From NCBI GenBank assembly GCA_900550025.1, contig URQP01000100.1, forward strand, positions 1 through 8,225: 8,225 nt of DNA. Reading direction: 5' to 3'. The notes under the pieces were generated by a model. The model was not told the DNA's origin. It made no database searches and was given only the letters and a program-made list of their open reading frames with translations. Below, piece after piece: positions 1-6,127 of the stretch; the stretch's first letter is position 1; every line of letters starts with the position of its first letter. A program made the translations under genes and the position numbers. Origin of the DNA: an uncultured Porphyromonadaceae bacterium. GTDB lineage: Bacteria; Bacteroidota; Bacteroidia; Bacteroidales; Muribaculaceae.

Positions 1-855
1 TTCGGCACACCGCTCGCCGTCGATGGCGGCTAATGCGAGGTCGATGGTCAGGGTGTTGCCGTAAGGCGTGTTGCGTATGAGTCCCAATCCTTCACTGTCC
101 ATAAGCTTGGATGTGGTTACCGGCATTGTCGGGGTGTCCGCTCCCGGGAACGGGTTTTCGTAGCTGTTGTTGTCCGCGGTGCTGTTCTTGTAGCTTTCTG
201 TCGGATAGAGGGTCTCCCAGTCTTGCGAGAGATAATGTTTTGCCAATTGCCGGTCGTTGAATTGTTTGAGCCAGCCGGGCAAATCTTTGCGGTAGTATGT
301 GCTGGTTATGAAATTGCCGGTCTCGGCATCGAACCAATATGCGCCGTCGGCAGTATGCCCGCCGGGAAGGATGGAAGCGCGGTCTTTCAGCGAAACGGAG
401 ATTATTTTGGAGCGGTAGTTGGTGGCAAGATGCAATTCGTCGCCGATTGTGGTGACTTTCAGATTATGTGGCGACATTTTTCCCGCGTCGGAGTTGCTGC
501 CTACTGTCGCTACTGCCGCGTCGTCGGTACAGTATGTCTGTTTTCCGTCGATATGGAAATCGTTGCCGGCTATTCCGTGTATTGCCGGGACGGAACCGGT
601 GTAAATCGAAGTGTGTCCGATTGCGGTGACCGCCGGTATGTAGTTAAGCATAGTGTTTTCACAGTTGAAGCCTTCACGCATCAGGCGTTTGAACCCGTTG
701 TCACCGAAACGTTCTTGGTAGCGGTAGAGATAGTCCCAGCGCATTTGGTCGACTACTACGCCGACGACCAATTTGGGGCGCCGGAATGGGTTTTGTGCCA
801 TTGCCGGCATGGCTAATATGGCTGCCAGCAAAAAAGAGAATAAATATTTGTGCAT
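1..855 (-). CDS. pafA: PafA-like secreted alkaline phosphatase (partial, 3' end outside window)
   Basis: The first 285 residues are visible; the rest runs off the left edge. I read it by reverse translation from the ATG at 853-855. Residues 1-20 form a signal peptide with a likely cut after AMA (MPAMA|QN), so the enzyme should be periplasmic. The mature part is an alkaline-phosphatase-superfamily domain of the PafA type (phosphate-irrepressible monoesterase of Flavobacteria/Bacteroidota). Visible catalytic elements are metal ligand D36 in VVVDQMRWDYL, nucleophile T77 in TAIGHTSIYTG, N98 in GIAGND, and K157/R159 in SLKDR. Their order and spacing match T79, N100, K162 and R164 of Chryseobacterium PafA. 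The family releases phosphate from phosphomonoesters and has two zinc ions; the later metal ligands lie outside the window. The gene starts 81 bp after the PAP2 stop and has its own promoter-like region. Family assignment is strong; the symbol rests on those residues. Confidence 0.9.
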   Translation of the reverse strand, partial: MHKYLFSFLLAAILAMPAMAQNPFRRPKLVVGVVVDQMRWDYLYRYQERFGDNGFKRLMREGFNCENTMLNYIPAVTAIGHTSIYTGSVPAIHGIAGNDFHIDGKQTYCTDDAAVATVGSNSDAGKMSPHNLKVTTIGDELHLATNYRSKIISVSLKDRASILPGGHTADGAYWFDAETGNFITSTYYRKDLPGWLKQFNDRQLAKHYLSQDWETLYPTESYKNSTADNNSYENPFPGADTPTMPVTTSKLMDSEGLGLIRNTPYGNTLTIDLALAAIDGERCAE

Positions 856-879
856 ATCCGGTTTGATTTTTTATTTGTG

Positions 880-935
880 CAAAGTTCACATCCGGATGTA
901 ACACTTATGTTGCGGCGGTGTAACAATTACGTAAT
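880..935 (-). promoter_or_regulatory. pafA promoter with Pho-box-like 11-bp repeat array
   Basis: Read on the minus strand, hexamers recur every 11 bp: ATTACG (935-930), GTTACA (924-919), GCAACA (913-908), GTTACA (902-897). A near-consensus -7 element GAACTTTG (887-880; consensus TAnnTTTG) follows 9 bp later, and the ATG is 24 bp beyond that. No clear -33 TTTG is present; the repeats occupy that place. Direct repeats with 11-bp period abutting the core promoter are the layout of PhoB/PhoP sites in other phyla. That a Bacteroidota PhoB-type regulator binds here is inference. The leftmost repeat overlaps nothing coding: it ends just before the PAP2 stop codon at 937-939. Confidence 0.5.
888..899. 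repeat. 12-bp perfect palindrome upstream of pafA
   Basis: ACATCCGGATGT is a perfect 12-bp palindrome. It lies between the last GTTACA-type repeat (overlapping it by 3 bp) and the -7 element of the pafA promoter, a position where a dimeric repressor could act. It has no loop and no T-run, so it is not a convincing terminator for the upstream PAP2 gene. Confidence 0.45.
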
Positions 936-936
936 A

Positions 937-1614
937 TCAGAGGGCAAATGTCATTATCGCCGAGTATATGGCTATGGCCGCTGTCGTGGTTAGAAATACT
1001 GACGCTGCGACGGGAGTGCTGCCGAATTTTCGCTTGCCGATTTCGTAGTATAGGGCTCTTTTGCACAATAGCTTTGCCGCCGCCGTTGTTATTATGGCCC
1101 ACAGTGTGCCTACTATTGCACCAAAGAGCAGGTCGCCGGGGTAATGTACTCCTAAATAGATGCGTGAATATGAATTGGCAATAGCCCATAGCAGTATGCA
1201 CGATGAAAGGAAAGGCCGGCGGAATATCAGTATGGTAGATATTGCCAATGCAAATGAATTTGCTGCATGGCATGACGGGAATCCGAAAGCTCCTCCGCGG
1301 TATCCGTCGACTATGTGGACAAGAATTGAAATTTCGTTGTCGGGATTCGACGGCCGCAGCCTCTCGGCAAATGGGCGGATGGCTTTGGCGCATGTCATGT
1401 CCGACAGCCCGGCCGCAAGCCCGATGGCTATGACAAACAGCAGGGCTTCTTTCCAGTCAAGGTTCTTGAACAGCAGATAGGCGATTGACACATACATTGG
1501 TATCCATATCAGCTTTCCGGAGAACGCGCTCATGAAGTAGTCCCAGTAAGTGTTGTGTATTCCGTTGAGTGTCAGGAATAAGTCAGTATCTATGGCTGTA
1601 AGTTGGTCAATCAT
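937..1614 (-). CDS. PAP2-family membrane phosphatase
   Basis: 225 residues from ATG 1612-1614. A TTG six codons upstream (1632) is in frame, but the ATG start (MIDQLTAIDTDLFLTLNG) fits the usual N-terminus of these proteins. It is an integral membrane phosphatidic-acid-phosphatase type 2 protein, which hydrolyses lipid phosphates such as undecaprenyl diphosphate, PGP or lipid A phosphates on the periplasmic side; the exact substrate cannot be read. The three motifs are in order: R80-x6-R87-P88 (canonical KX6RP with Lys replaced by Arg), P113-S-C-H116 (canonical PSGH, Gly replaced by Cys), and S150-R151-x5-H157-x3-D161 (SRX5HX3D). The catalytic histidines, the final Arg and the Asp are therefore intact. 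Hydrophobic segments cover most of the chain. It starts 14 bp after the LtaS-like stop, so the two are very likely co-transcribed. Confidence 0.88.
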   Translation of the reverse strand: MIDQLTAIDTDLFLTLNGIHNTYWDYFMSAFSGKLIWIPMYVSIAYLLFKNLDWKEALLFVIAIGLAAGLSDMTCAKAIRPFAERLRPSNPDNEISILVHIVDGYRGGAFGFPSCHAANSFALAISTILIFRRPFLSSCILLWAIANSYSRIYLGVHYPGDLLFGAIVGTLWAIITTAAAKLLCKRALYYEIGKRKFGSTPVAASVFLTTTAAIAIYSAIMTFAL

Positions 1615-1628
1615 ACTCGTAATTCGTT

Positions 1629-3458
1629 TCAAAGGGATTCCAAATCGTCGTATAGCTTTTGCAGGAATGCTTTTCCTTTCTCGATGTTATTTCCTTTGCC
1701 TTCGCCTTCGTCGGAAATGACGGTATTGGCATCGCAATTATAAATCAGGGAATTGTCAGGGGTGATGATGCCGAAAATCGAGGGGCTGGTAAAATATCCG
1801 AAATGCGGCGATGCCGGGTTGAGAATGTTCTTGCTGAACTTGAAGTCGGAATGGCTGATGCCTAATTGGTGGAGCAATGTGGCGGCAATGTCAATTTGTG
1901 AGGCGTATGTGCCGTTTCTGCCTTTCAGTTTCAATGCTCCGCCGGTCATGATTAGCGGTATCTGGTGGCGCGCTATCTGGTCGTCGGTCTCCGGGTACAC
2001 TCCGAAATGGTCGGGCACGAGAATGACGAGCGTATTATTCCACAATCCGGAAGATTCGAGTTGGCGTATGAAATGTCCGGCGCAACTGTCGGCATATTCG
2101 AATGCGTTTATCCGTTTGTCGTCCGATTTCTGATAAGGTACGTCGAACGGTTCGTGGCTGCTTGATGTCTGGATTATGCGGAATCTCGGTGCATGCGCTT
2201 TTTCAGAAAAATAATCCTTTGAAAACCGGTTGAATACAACGCCGTCGTTTGCTCCCCATTTGCTGGTGCGCTGTGACAATGGAAAATCCTTGTCGGAGAT
2301 TATTTTCTCGAATCCGCACGACACCAAATAGGCATACATATTGGTGAAATTGGCATCGCCGCCGTAGTAATAGGCAAGATCGTAGCCGACGTTTTTCAGA
2401 CTGCGCGGGATTGACGGCAGATTTTCCACTTTGTCGGCATATTTCATTACGCTTGTGCCGGGTTGCGCGGGGTATCCGCTGATAATCGACACCAGTCCGC
2501 GGTCGGTGCGGAAACTGTTGGCATAGAAATTGGTGAACAGCAATCCTTCGGATGCTATTCTGTCTAGATTCGTGGCTATTTCTTCACCTCCGAGAGATTT
2601 CATCAGATGCGATGAAAAGCTTTCGAGTATTATCATTATTATATCGGGACGCTCGGTTGTGAGCAATTGCGGAATGCTGTCGGTAGCCGGTTTGTCAGTC
2701 ATTCCGGCGAGCAGGGCTGTGGCTTTTGCGTCGTCCATATACCGGTATTGCTCGTCAAAATTGGTTTGGTGCGTGGCCGAGTACATAAGGCTGAACGCAG
2801 GGTTGATGGCGGCGTGGTTGAGCCGTTGGTTCTGGCTGAAATAGGCTTTGCTGAGGTTCATTGTCGAGACGGTGAAGCCGCCGCGTATCGGTATGAACAA
2901 CGCACCTGTCAGCAGGAATGTGACGAGGAACGCAGCCCATCGGTTGTGGTGTGCCGTTCTTTTATGTACTTTTTTAAATACGGCGGATTTGAACGCAAGA
3001 AATGTCAACGCGCTGCAAATCAGAATTGTGACTATTCCGATGGCGATATACCCTCCGCCTACGCTTGCCATGGCGTCTTTGGGGGAGGATGTGAAATAGA
3101 ATATTGGAGTCGTGTCGAGGCGGAATCCCCAAAATTCGTATAGCGCAAGGTCGGTTATGAAAATTACGGATATTGCTAACGATATTATCGCGAAATAAAT
3201 TGTCGCGATGTTGCGTATTGCTTTGTTGCCGGCGTCTTTGATTGTTGAAGCGGTCAGCAGCAGTCCGGGAATTGCTGTAAGGTATCCGGCTACAGAAAGG
3301 TCGAGAGGCAGTCCGTGCCACAATGCTCCGAAAAATCCGCTTGCGCCTATGCCCTCGAACTGATTGTGGTAATATGCCATAAATATTGTTCTCTGGACAA
3401 TGAACAATGCCACGAACAGGATGTAGATGGTTATCAGCTTGATAATAGGTCTTTTCAT
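1629..3458 (-). CDS. LtaS-like membrane sulfatase-fold phosphotransferase
   Basis: 609 residues from ATG 3456-3458. A frame extension to 3542 would run through the promoter and into prfB on the other strand, so I reject it. Five membrane segments are visible (about residues 7-27, 50-71, 84-106, 136-157, 174-191), followed by a large extracytoplasmic sulfatase/alkaline-phosphatase-fold domain. Residues matching the LtaS active site are E279 (ILESF), nucleophile T318 (SFRTDRG), H435 (SSHEPF) and D483-H484 (VPDHFG), so it should be active. In Firmicutes, LtaS moves glycerol phosphate from phosphatidylglycerol to lipoteichoic acid. Bacteroidota make no such polymer, so the likely job is transfer of a phospholipid-derived group (phosphoglycerol or phosphoethanolamine) to an envelope glycan or lipid; this is inference. 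It heads an operon with the PAP2 gene. A divergent promoter region separates it from prfB. Confidence 0.88.
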   Translation of the reverse strand: MKRPIIKLITIYILFVALFIVQRTIFMAYYHNQFEGIGASGFFGALWHGLPLDLSVAGYLTAIPGLLLTASTIKDAGNKAIRNIATIYFAIISLAISVIFITDLALYEFWGFRLDTTPIFYFTSSPKDAMASVGGGYIAIGIVTILICSALTFLAFKSAVFKKVHKRTAHHNRWAAFLVTFLLTGALFIPIRGGFTVSTMNLSKAYFSQNQRLNHAAINPAFSLMYSATHQTNFDEQYRYMDDAKATALLAGMTDKPATDSIPQLLTTERPDIIMIILESFSSHLMKSLGGEEIATNLDRIASEGLLFTNFYANSFRTDRGLVSIISGYPAQPGTSVMKYADKVENLPSIPRSLKNVGYDLAYYYGGDANFTNMYAYLVSCGFEKIISDKDFPLSQRTSKWGANDGVVFNRFSKDYFSEKAHAPRFRIIQTSSSHEPFDVPYQKSDDKRINAFEYADSCAGHFIRQLESSGLWNNTLVILVPDHFGVYPETDDQIARHQIPLIMTGGALKLKGRNGTYASQIDIAATLLHQLGISHSDFKFSKNILNPASPHFGYFTSPSIFGIITPDNSLIYNCDANTVISDEGEGKGNNIEKGKAFLQKLYDDLESL

Positions 3459-3481
3459 TTGTACTGCTGTTGAAATCGCTA

Positions 3482-3489
3482 CAAATGTA
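3482..3489 (-). promoter_or_regulatory. -7 element of the LtaS-like gene promoter
   Basis: On the minus strand this is TACATTTG, an exact match to the Bacteroidota -7 consensus TAnnTTTG, 23 bp before the ATG at 3458. About 18 bp upstream is TTTCTG, a weak -33 candidate that lies against the oppositely oriented prfB -7 element. Confidence 0.55.
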
Positions 3490-3499
3490 CGAAAAATAG

Positions 3500-3507
3500 T
3501 ATCTTTG
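3500..3507 (+). promoter_or_regulatory. -7 element of the prfB promoter
   Basis: TATCTTTG matches TAnnTTTG exactly and lies 17 bp before the prfB ATG (3525), which implies a leader of only about 10 nt. No good -33 TTTG is visible at the expected spacing; that region is taken up by the divergent promoter on the other strand. Confidence 0.5.
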
Positions 3508-3524
3508 CAGAAAATTTTATTATT

Positions 3525-4641
3525 ATGATTACTCAAGACCAACTAAAAGAGACAGAAGAACGCAAGCTGGCGTTGAGGAGGTATCTTTGACATCGACAGC
3601 AAGAAAGTCGAGGTAGAAGAAGAGGAGTTGCGCACGCATGTGCCTGATTTCTGGAATGACCAGAAAGCGGCGGAGAAGCAAATGCGTAAGGTGAAGGAAT
3701 TGCATTTTTGGATTGACAGCTACGAGGAAATCGACAAGATGGTCGGTGAGCTTGAGCTTGGATTCGATTTCGTGAAGGAGGGATTGCTCTCGGAAGAGGA
3801 ATTGGACGAAATGTATGCCCGCACCATCGACGCTTTCGAGAAAGTGGAGCTGCGCAATATGTTGCGGCGCGAGGAAGACAAGCTCGGCGCGGTGCTTAAA
3901 ATCAATTCCGGAGCCGGAGGTACGGAAAGTCAGGACTGGGCTTCGATGCTGATGCGGATGTATCTGCGCTGGTGCGAGCAGCATAAGTATAAGACGAGCA
4001 TCGTGCATCTTGTCGACGGCGACGAGGCCGGAATTAAATCGGTCACTATACAGGTGGAAGGCGATTTCGCCTACGGTTATCTGAAGAGCGAGAACGGTGT
4101 GCACCGGCTCGTGAGGGTTTCGCCGTTCAATGCGCAGGGCAAGCGTATGACTTCGTTCGCTTCCGTTTTTGTCACACCATTGGTCGACGATACTATAGAA
4201 GTGCAGATCAATCCTGCCGATATTTCGTGGGACACGTTCCGCAGCGGCGGCGCAGGCGGCCAGAACGTCAACAAGGTGGAGACCGGCGTGCGCTTGCGCT
4301 ATAATTATAAAGACCCGGATACAGGCGAGGTTCGTGAAATTCTGATTGAAAATACAGAAACCCGCTCGCAGCTCGACAATCGCGAGAATGCGCTACGGTT
4401 GCTCCGCTCGCAATTATATGATATGGAGCTTCAGCGGCGTATGGCGGAACAGGCGAAAATCGAGGCCGGAAAGAAAAAGATAGAGTGGGGTTCGCAGATA
4501 CGCAGCTATGTGTTCGACGACCGCCGTGTCAAGGACCATCGTACAGGTTATCAGACTTCGGATGTCAATGGTGTGATGGACGGCGACATAGACGGATTCA
4601 TCAAGGCTTATCTGATGGAGTTTGCCCAGACAGGTGCATAG
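3525..4641 (+). CDS. prfB: Peptide chain release factor 2 (programmed +1 frameshift)
   Basis: RF2 ends translation at UGA and UAA. The gene is in two frames: ATG 3525 to an in-frame TGA at 3588-3590 (21 sense codons), then, after skipping T3588, GAC 3589 to TAG 4639-4641. The fused product is 371 residues, usual for RF2 (365 in E. coli). The join reads ...RRYL|DIDSKKVEVEEE, matching the RGYLDYDAKK region of E. coli RF2. The SPF stop-codon tripeptide is at 199-201 and the GGQ peptidyl-hydrolysis motif at 244-246, each six residues earlier than in E. coli. The C-terminus (WGSQIRSYVFDDRRVKDHRT) is intact. A caller that ignores the shift would start at TTG 3628 and lose 34 residues. Regulation is by RF2 level through the frameshift. 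The macrodomain gene lies 42 bp downstream with no clear terminator between, so co-transcription is possible. Confidence 0.97.
3576..3591 (+). promoter_or_regulatory. prfB programmed +1 frameshift signal
   Basis: AGGAGG (3576-3581), a perfect Shine-Dalgarno sequence, is followed by TAT, the slippery CTT (3585-3587), the in-frame stop TGA (3588-3590) and C3591. Element order and the 3-nt spacing between AGGAGG and CTT are the same as in E. coli prfB. When RF2 is scarce the ribosome pauses at the poor UGA-C context and slips from CUU to UUU, entering the main frame. When RF2 is plentiful, translation ends here. Confidence 0.96.
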
Positions 4642-4683
4642 CTCTGTCGTTCAGCCGAGGGCTATGGCCGGTAAGGATTATTT

Positions 4684-5217
4684 ATGAAAGGAGAAATGGA
4701 GAATGCAAGAAAATCCATACAGGTGGTGAGGGGTGACATCACGCGGCTGCGTGTGGATGCCATCGTGAACGCCGCAAACAACTCGCTTTTGGGCGGCGGA
4801 GGTGTGGATGGCGCCATTCATCGGGCGGCAGGCCGGGAACTGCTGGAAGAATGCCGCACGCTTGGAGGCTGCCCTACAGGGGAAAGCCGGATTACGGATG
4901 CCTACAAGCTCCCCTGCAAGAAAATCATCCACACGGTCGGGCCGGTATGGCATGGCGGCGGGTATGGAGAGGATAAGCTCTTGGCTTCGTGCTACGGCAG
5001 TGCATTGGAGATGGCATCTGAATACAAGCTGGAAAGCATCGCTTTCCCTTGTATCAGCACGGGTGTTTACCGCTATCCGCGGGAAGAGGCGGCGAAGATA
5101 GCCTTGAGTACAATTTTGCAATATATCGAAAGCGGAAGGTACAAGGGCGATGTAGTCATTTGTTGTTTCTTGGAGGAAGATGCGGAAATTTATGAGCGGT
5201 TGTTGAAAACTATATGA
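4684..5217 (+). CDS. Macrodomain protein, ADP-ribosyl / O-acetyl-ADP-ribose hydrolase (MacroD/YmdB type)
   Basis: 177 residues, a single macrodomain of typical size. The chain follows the MacroD class: V14-V-R-G-D18-I (adenine-binding Asp), N29-A-A-N32 and the glycine-rich L36-GGGG-VDGAIHRAAG loop, then HTVGPVWHGG at 83-92 and the phosphate loop I124-STGVY129. Members with this pattern remove mono-ADP-ribose from acidic residues and deacetylate O-acetyl-ADP-ribose made by sirtuins; the Asn in NAAN and the Asp in GGVDG are the usual active-site residues. It is probably cytoplasmic, with no signal or membrane segment. ATG 4684 is chosen because AAGGA precedes it at about 6 nt; ATG 4696 (residue 5) is a possible alternative. 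It lies 42 bp after prfB on the same strand. Its ADP-ribosylated target is unknown, and no ADP-ribosyltransferase or toxin partner is in the window. Confidence 0.92.
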   Translation: MKGEMENARKSIQVVRGDITRLRVDAIVNAANNSLLGGGGVDGAIHRAAGRELLEECRTLGGCPTGESRITDAYKLPCKKIIHTVGPVWHGGGYGEDKLLASCYGSALEMASEYKLESIAFPCISTGVYRYPREEAAKIALSTILQYIESGRYKGDVVICCFLEEDAEIYERLLKTI

Positions 5218-5237
5218 AGCATTAAGCTAAATGCACA

Positions 5238-5289
5238 AAAAATATATGTCCGCAATGCTTGTTTAAAGGCATTGCGGACATATATTTTT
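5238..5289. terminator. Bidirectional intrinsic terminator
   Basis: A perfect 21-bp inverted repeat (arms 5238-5258 and 5269-5289; core ATATGTCCGCAATGC) with a 10-nt loop. The outer ends are A5 on the left and T5 on the right, so the transcript ends in a U-tract from either direction. It lies between the convergent macrodomain gene (stop 5217) and BI-1 gene (stop 5305) and should stop both. Confidence 0.93.
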
Positions 5290-5304
5290 ATATTATCCGG
5301 AATC

Positions 5305-6012
5305 TTATTCGCGGCTTGAGCCGAAGAAGCGGAGCAGGTAGAGGAACAGGTTGATGAAATCAAGATAGAGGCTCAATGCTCCGATTGTGGCTATTTTGCC
5401 TGTGTTGGCACCGCCGTCGTATGCAAGCATTGTCTTGATTTTCTGGGTGTCCCATGCTGTCAGTCCGATGAAAATGGCTACGCCAGCAAAGCTGATTATC
5501 CAGTCCATCGTGCTGCTTGCAATGAAGATGTTGACAATTGTGCAGATGATAAGTCCGAACAAAGCCATCACCATCAGAGAGCCGAAGCGCGAAAGGTCGT
5601 TTTTAGTAAAGTATCCGTAGGCAGTCATTGCGCCGAACACACCTGCCGTGATGAGGAATGTCTGAGCCAGTGACGAAAGGTCGAAAGCGTAGAACAGTGT
5701 GGAGAACACTATCCCGTTGAGCACGGCATAAAGATAGAAAAGCAACGATGCCGTGGCGGAACTCATTTTATGCAACGCTCCGCTTATCGCTATCACCACT
5801 CCGAATTCAGCGATTATAAGTCCCCAGAAAAACAGGCGGCTTGTGGCCATCAGCTGTACGAGCGAGCCTTCTGCTGCCACGAAAAAAGAAACAAGACCGG
5901 TCACGACCAAAGCAAGGCACATGCGCATATACACTCCGCGCATCACTTTCGATATTTCCTGCGTCATCACTGCTGATGGCTGGTTGTAACCAAATTGATT
6001 GAAATTGTCCAT
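5305..6012 (-). CDS. Bax inhibitor-1 / YccA-type membrane protein
   Basis: 235 residues from ATG 6010-6012, standard for bacterial BI-1 (TMBIM) proteins. A short polar N-terminus rich in Asn/Gln (residues 1-25) is followed by seven hydrophobic segments, about 30-47, 60-78, 86-106, 117-134, 145-165, 170-186 and 207-230. Signature parts are G183-LTAWDTQKIK193 and the C-terminal L213-SLYLDFINLFLYLLRFFG231. D188 and D218 correspond to the paired aspartates that form the pH-sensing calcium-leak gate in Bacillus YetJ. The protein sits in the inner membrane; YetJ leaks calcium and E. coli YccA modulates FtsH, but which role holds here cannot be told. It is preceded by its own promoter and is convergent with the macrodomain gene, sharing its terminator. 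Confidence 0.92.
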   Translation of the reverse strand: MDNFNQFGYNQPSAVMTQEISKVMRGVYMRMCLALVVTGLVSFFVAAEGSLVQLMATSRLFFWGLIIAEFGVVIAISGALHKMSSATASLLFYLYAVLNGIVFSTLFYAFDLSSLAQTFLITAGVFGAMTAYGYFTKNDLSRFGSLMVMALFGLIICTIVNIFIASSTMDWIISFAGVAIFIGLTAWDTQKIKTMLAYDGGANTGKIATIGALSLYLDFINLFLYLLRFFGSSRE

Positions 6013-6056
6013 TTTAATAGTATTAAGTTTATAAATAGCGGAAAATTATTCCACCT

Positions 6057-6090
6057 TTTGGCACAAAGATATGACAAACTTTATGCCAAA
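6057..6090 (-). promoter_or_regulatory. BI-1 gene promoter within an inverted repeat
   Basis: On the minus strand, TATCTTTG (6071-6064) matches TAnnTTTG exactly, 51 bp before the BI-1 ATG. It is flanked by a perfect 7-bp inverted repeat, TTTGGCA (6057-6063) and TGCCAAA (6084-6090) on the plus strand. The upstream copy supplies a TTTG resembling a -33 element but only about 15 bp from the -7, shorter than the usual 19-20. The repeat could be an operator. Confidence 0.5.
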
Positions 6091-6127
6091 CGTGTTTGCC
6101 GTAGTTAATTATTATTAATCAGGCAAT

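Noticed and set aside
223..816. 197-residue plus-strand open frame
   Set aside because: It lies wholly antisense to the pafA-like gene, whose reverse frame carries a signal peptide and the PafA catalytic residues. The plus-strand product has no recognisable motif.
905..1393. 162-residue minus-strand open frame
   Set aside because: It is an out-of-frame shadow inside the PAP2 gene, which has all three family motifs in the other frame.
3459..3542. N-terminal extension of the LtaS-like protein by 28 residues
   Set aside because: It would cover the divergent promoters and the first codons of prfB. The segment after ATG 3458 begins directly with a normal membrane anchor.
3588..3590. In-frame TGA suggesting that prfB is a pseudogene or has a sequencing error
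   Set aside because: The stop lies in an exact programmed-frameshift context (AGGAGG-TAT-CTT-TGA-C) and the rest of RF2 is intact.
3529..4104. 191-residue minus-strand open frame opposite prfB
   Set aside because: It is antisense to well-conserved RF2 sequence and has no family resemblance.
4642..4683. Terminator between prfB and the macrodomain gene
   Set aside because: Only a 4-bp stem (AGCC-GAG-GGCT) without a T-run is visible.
5219..5234. GCATT/AATGC small hairpin before the main terminator
   Set aside because: It has only a 5-bp stem, and the adjacent 21-bp perfect stem fully accounts for termination.
6100..6127. argS terminator from the TTAAT-TATT-ATTAA repeat
   Set aside because: The stem is 5 bp of pure A/T with no G/C core, too weak to call an intrinsic terminator.
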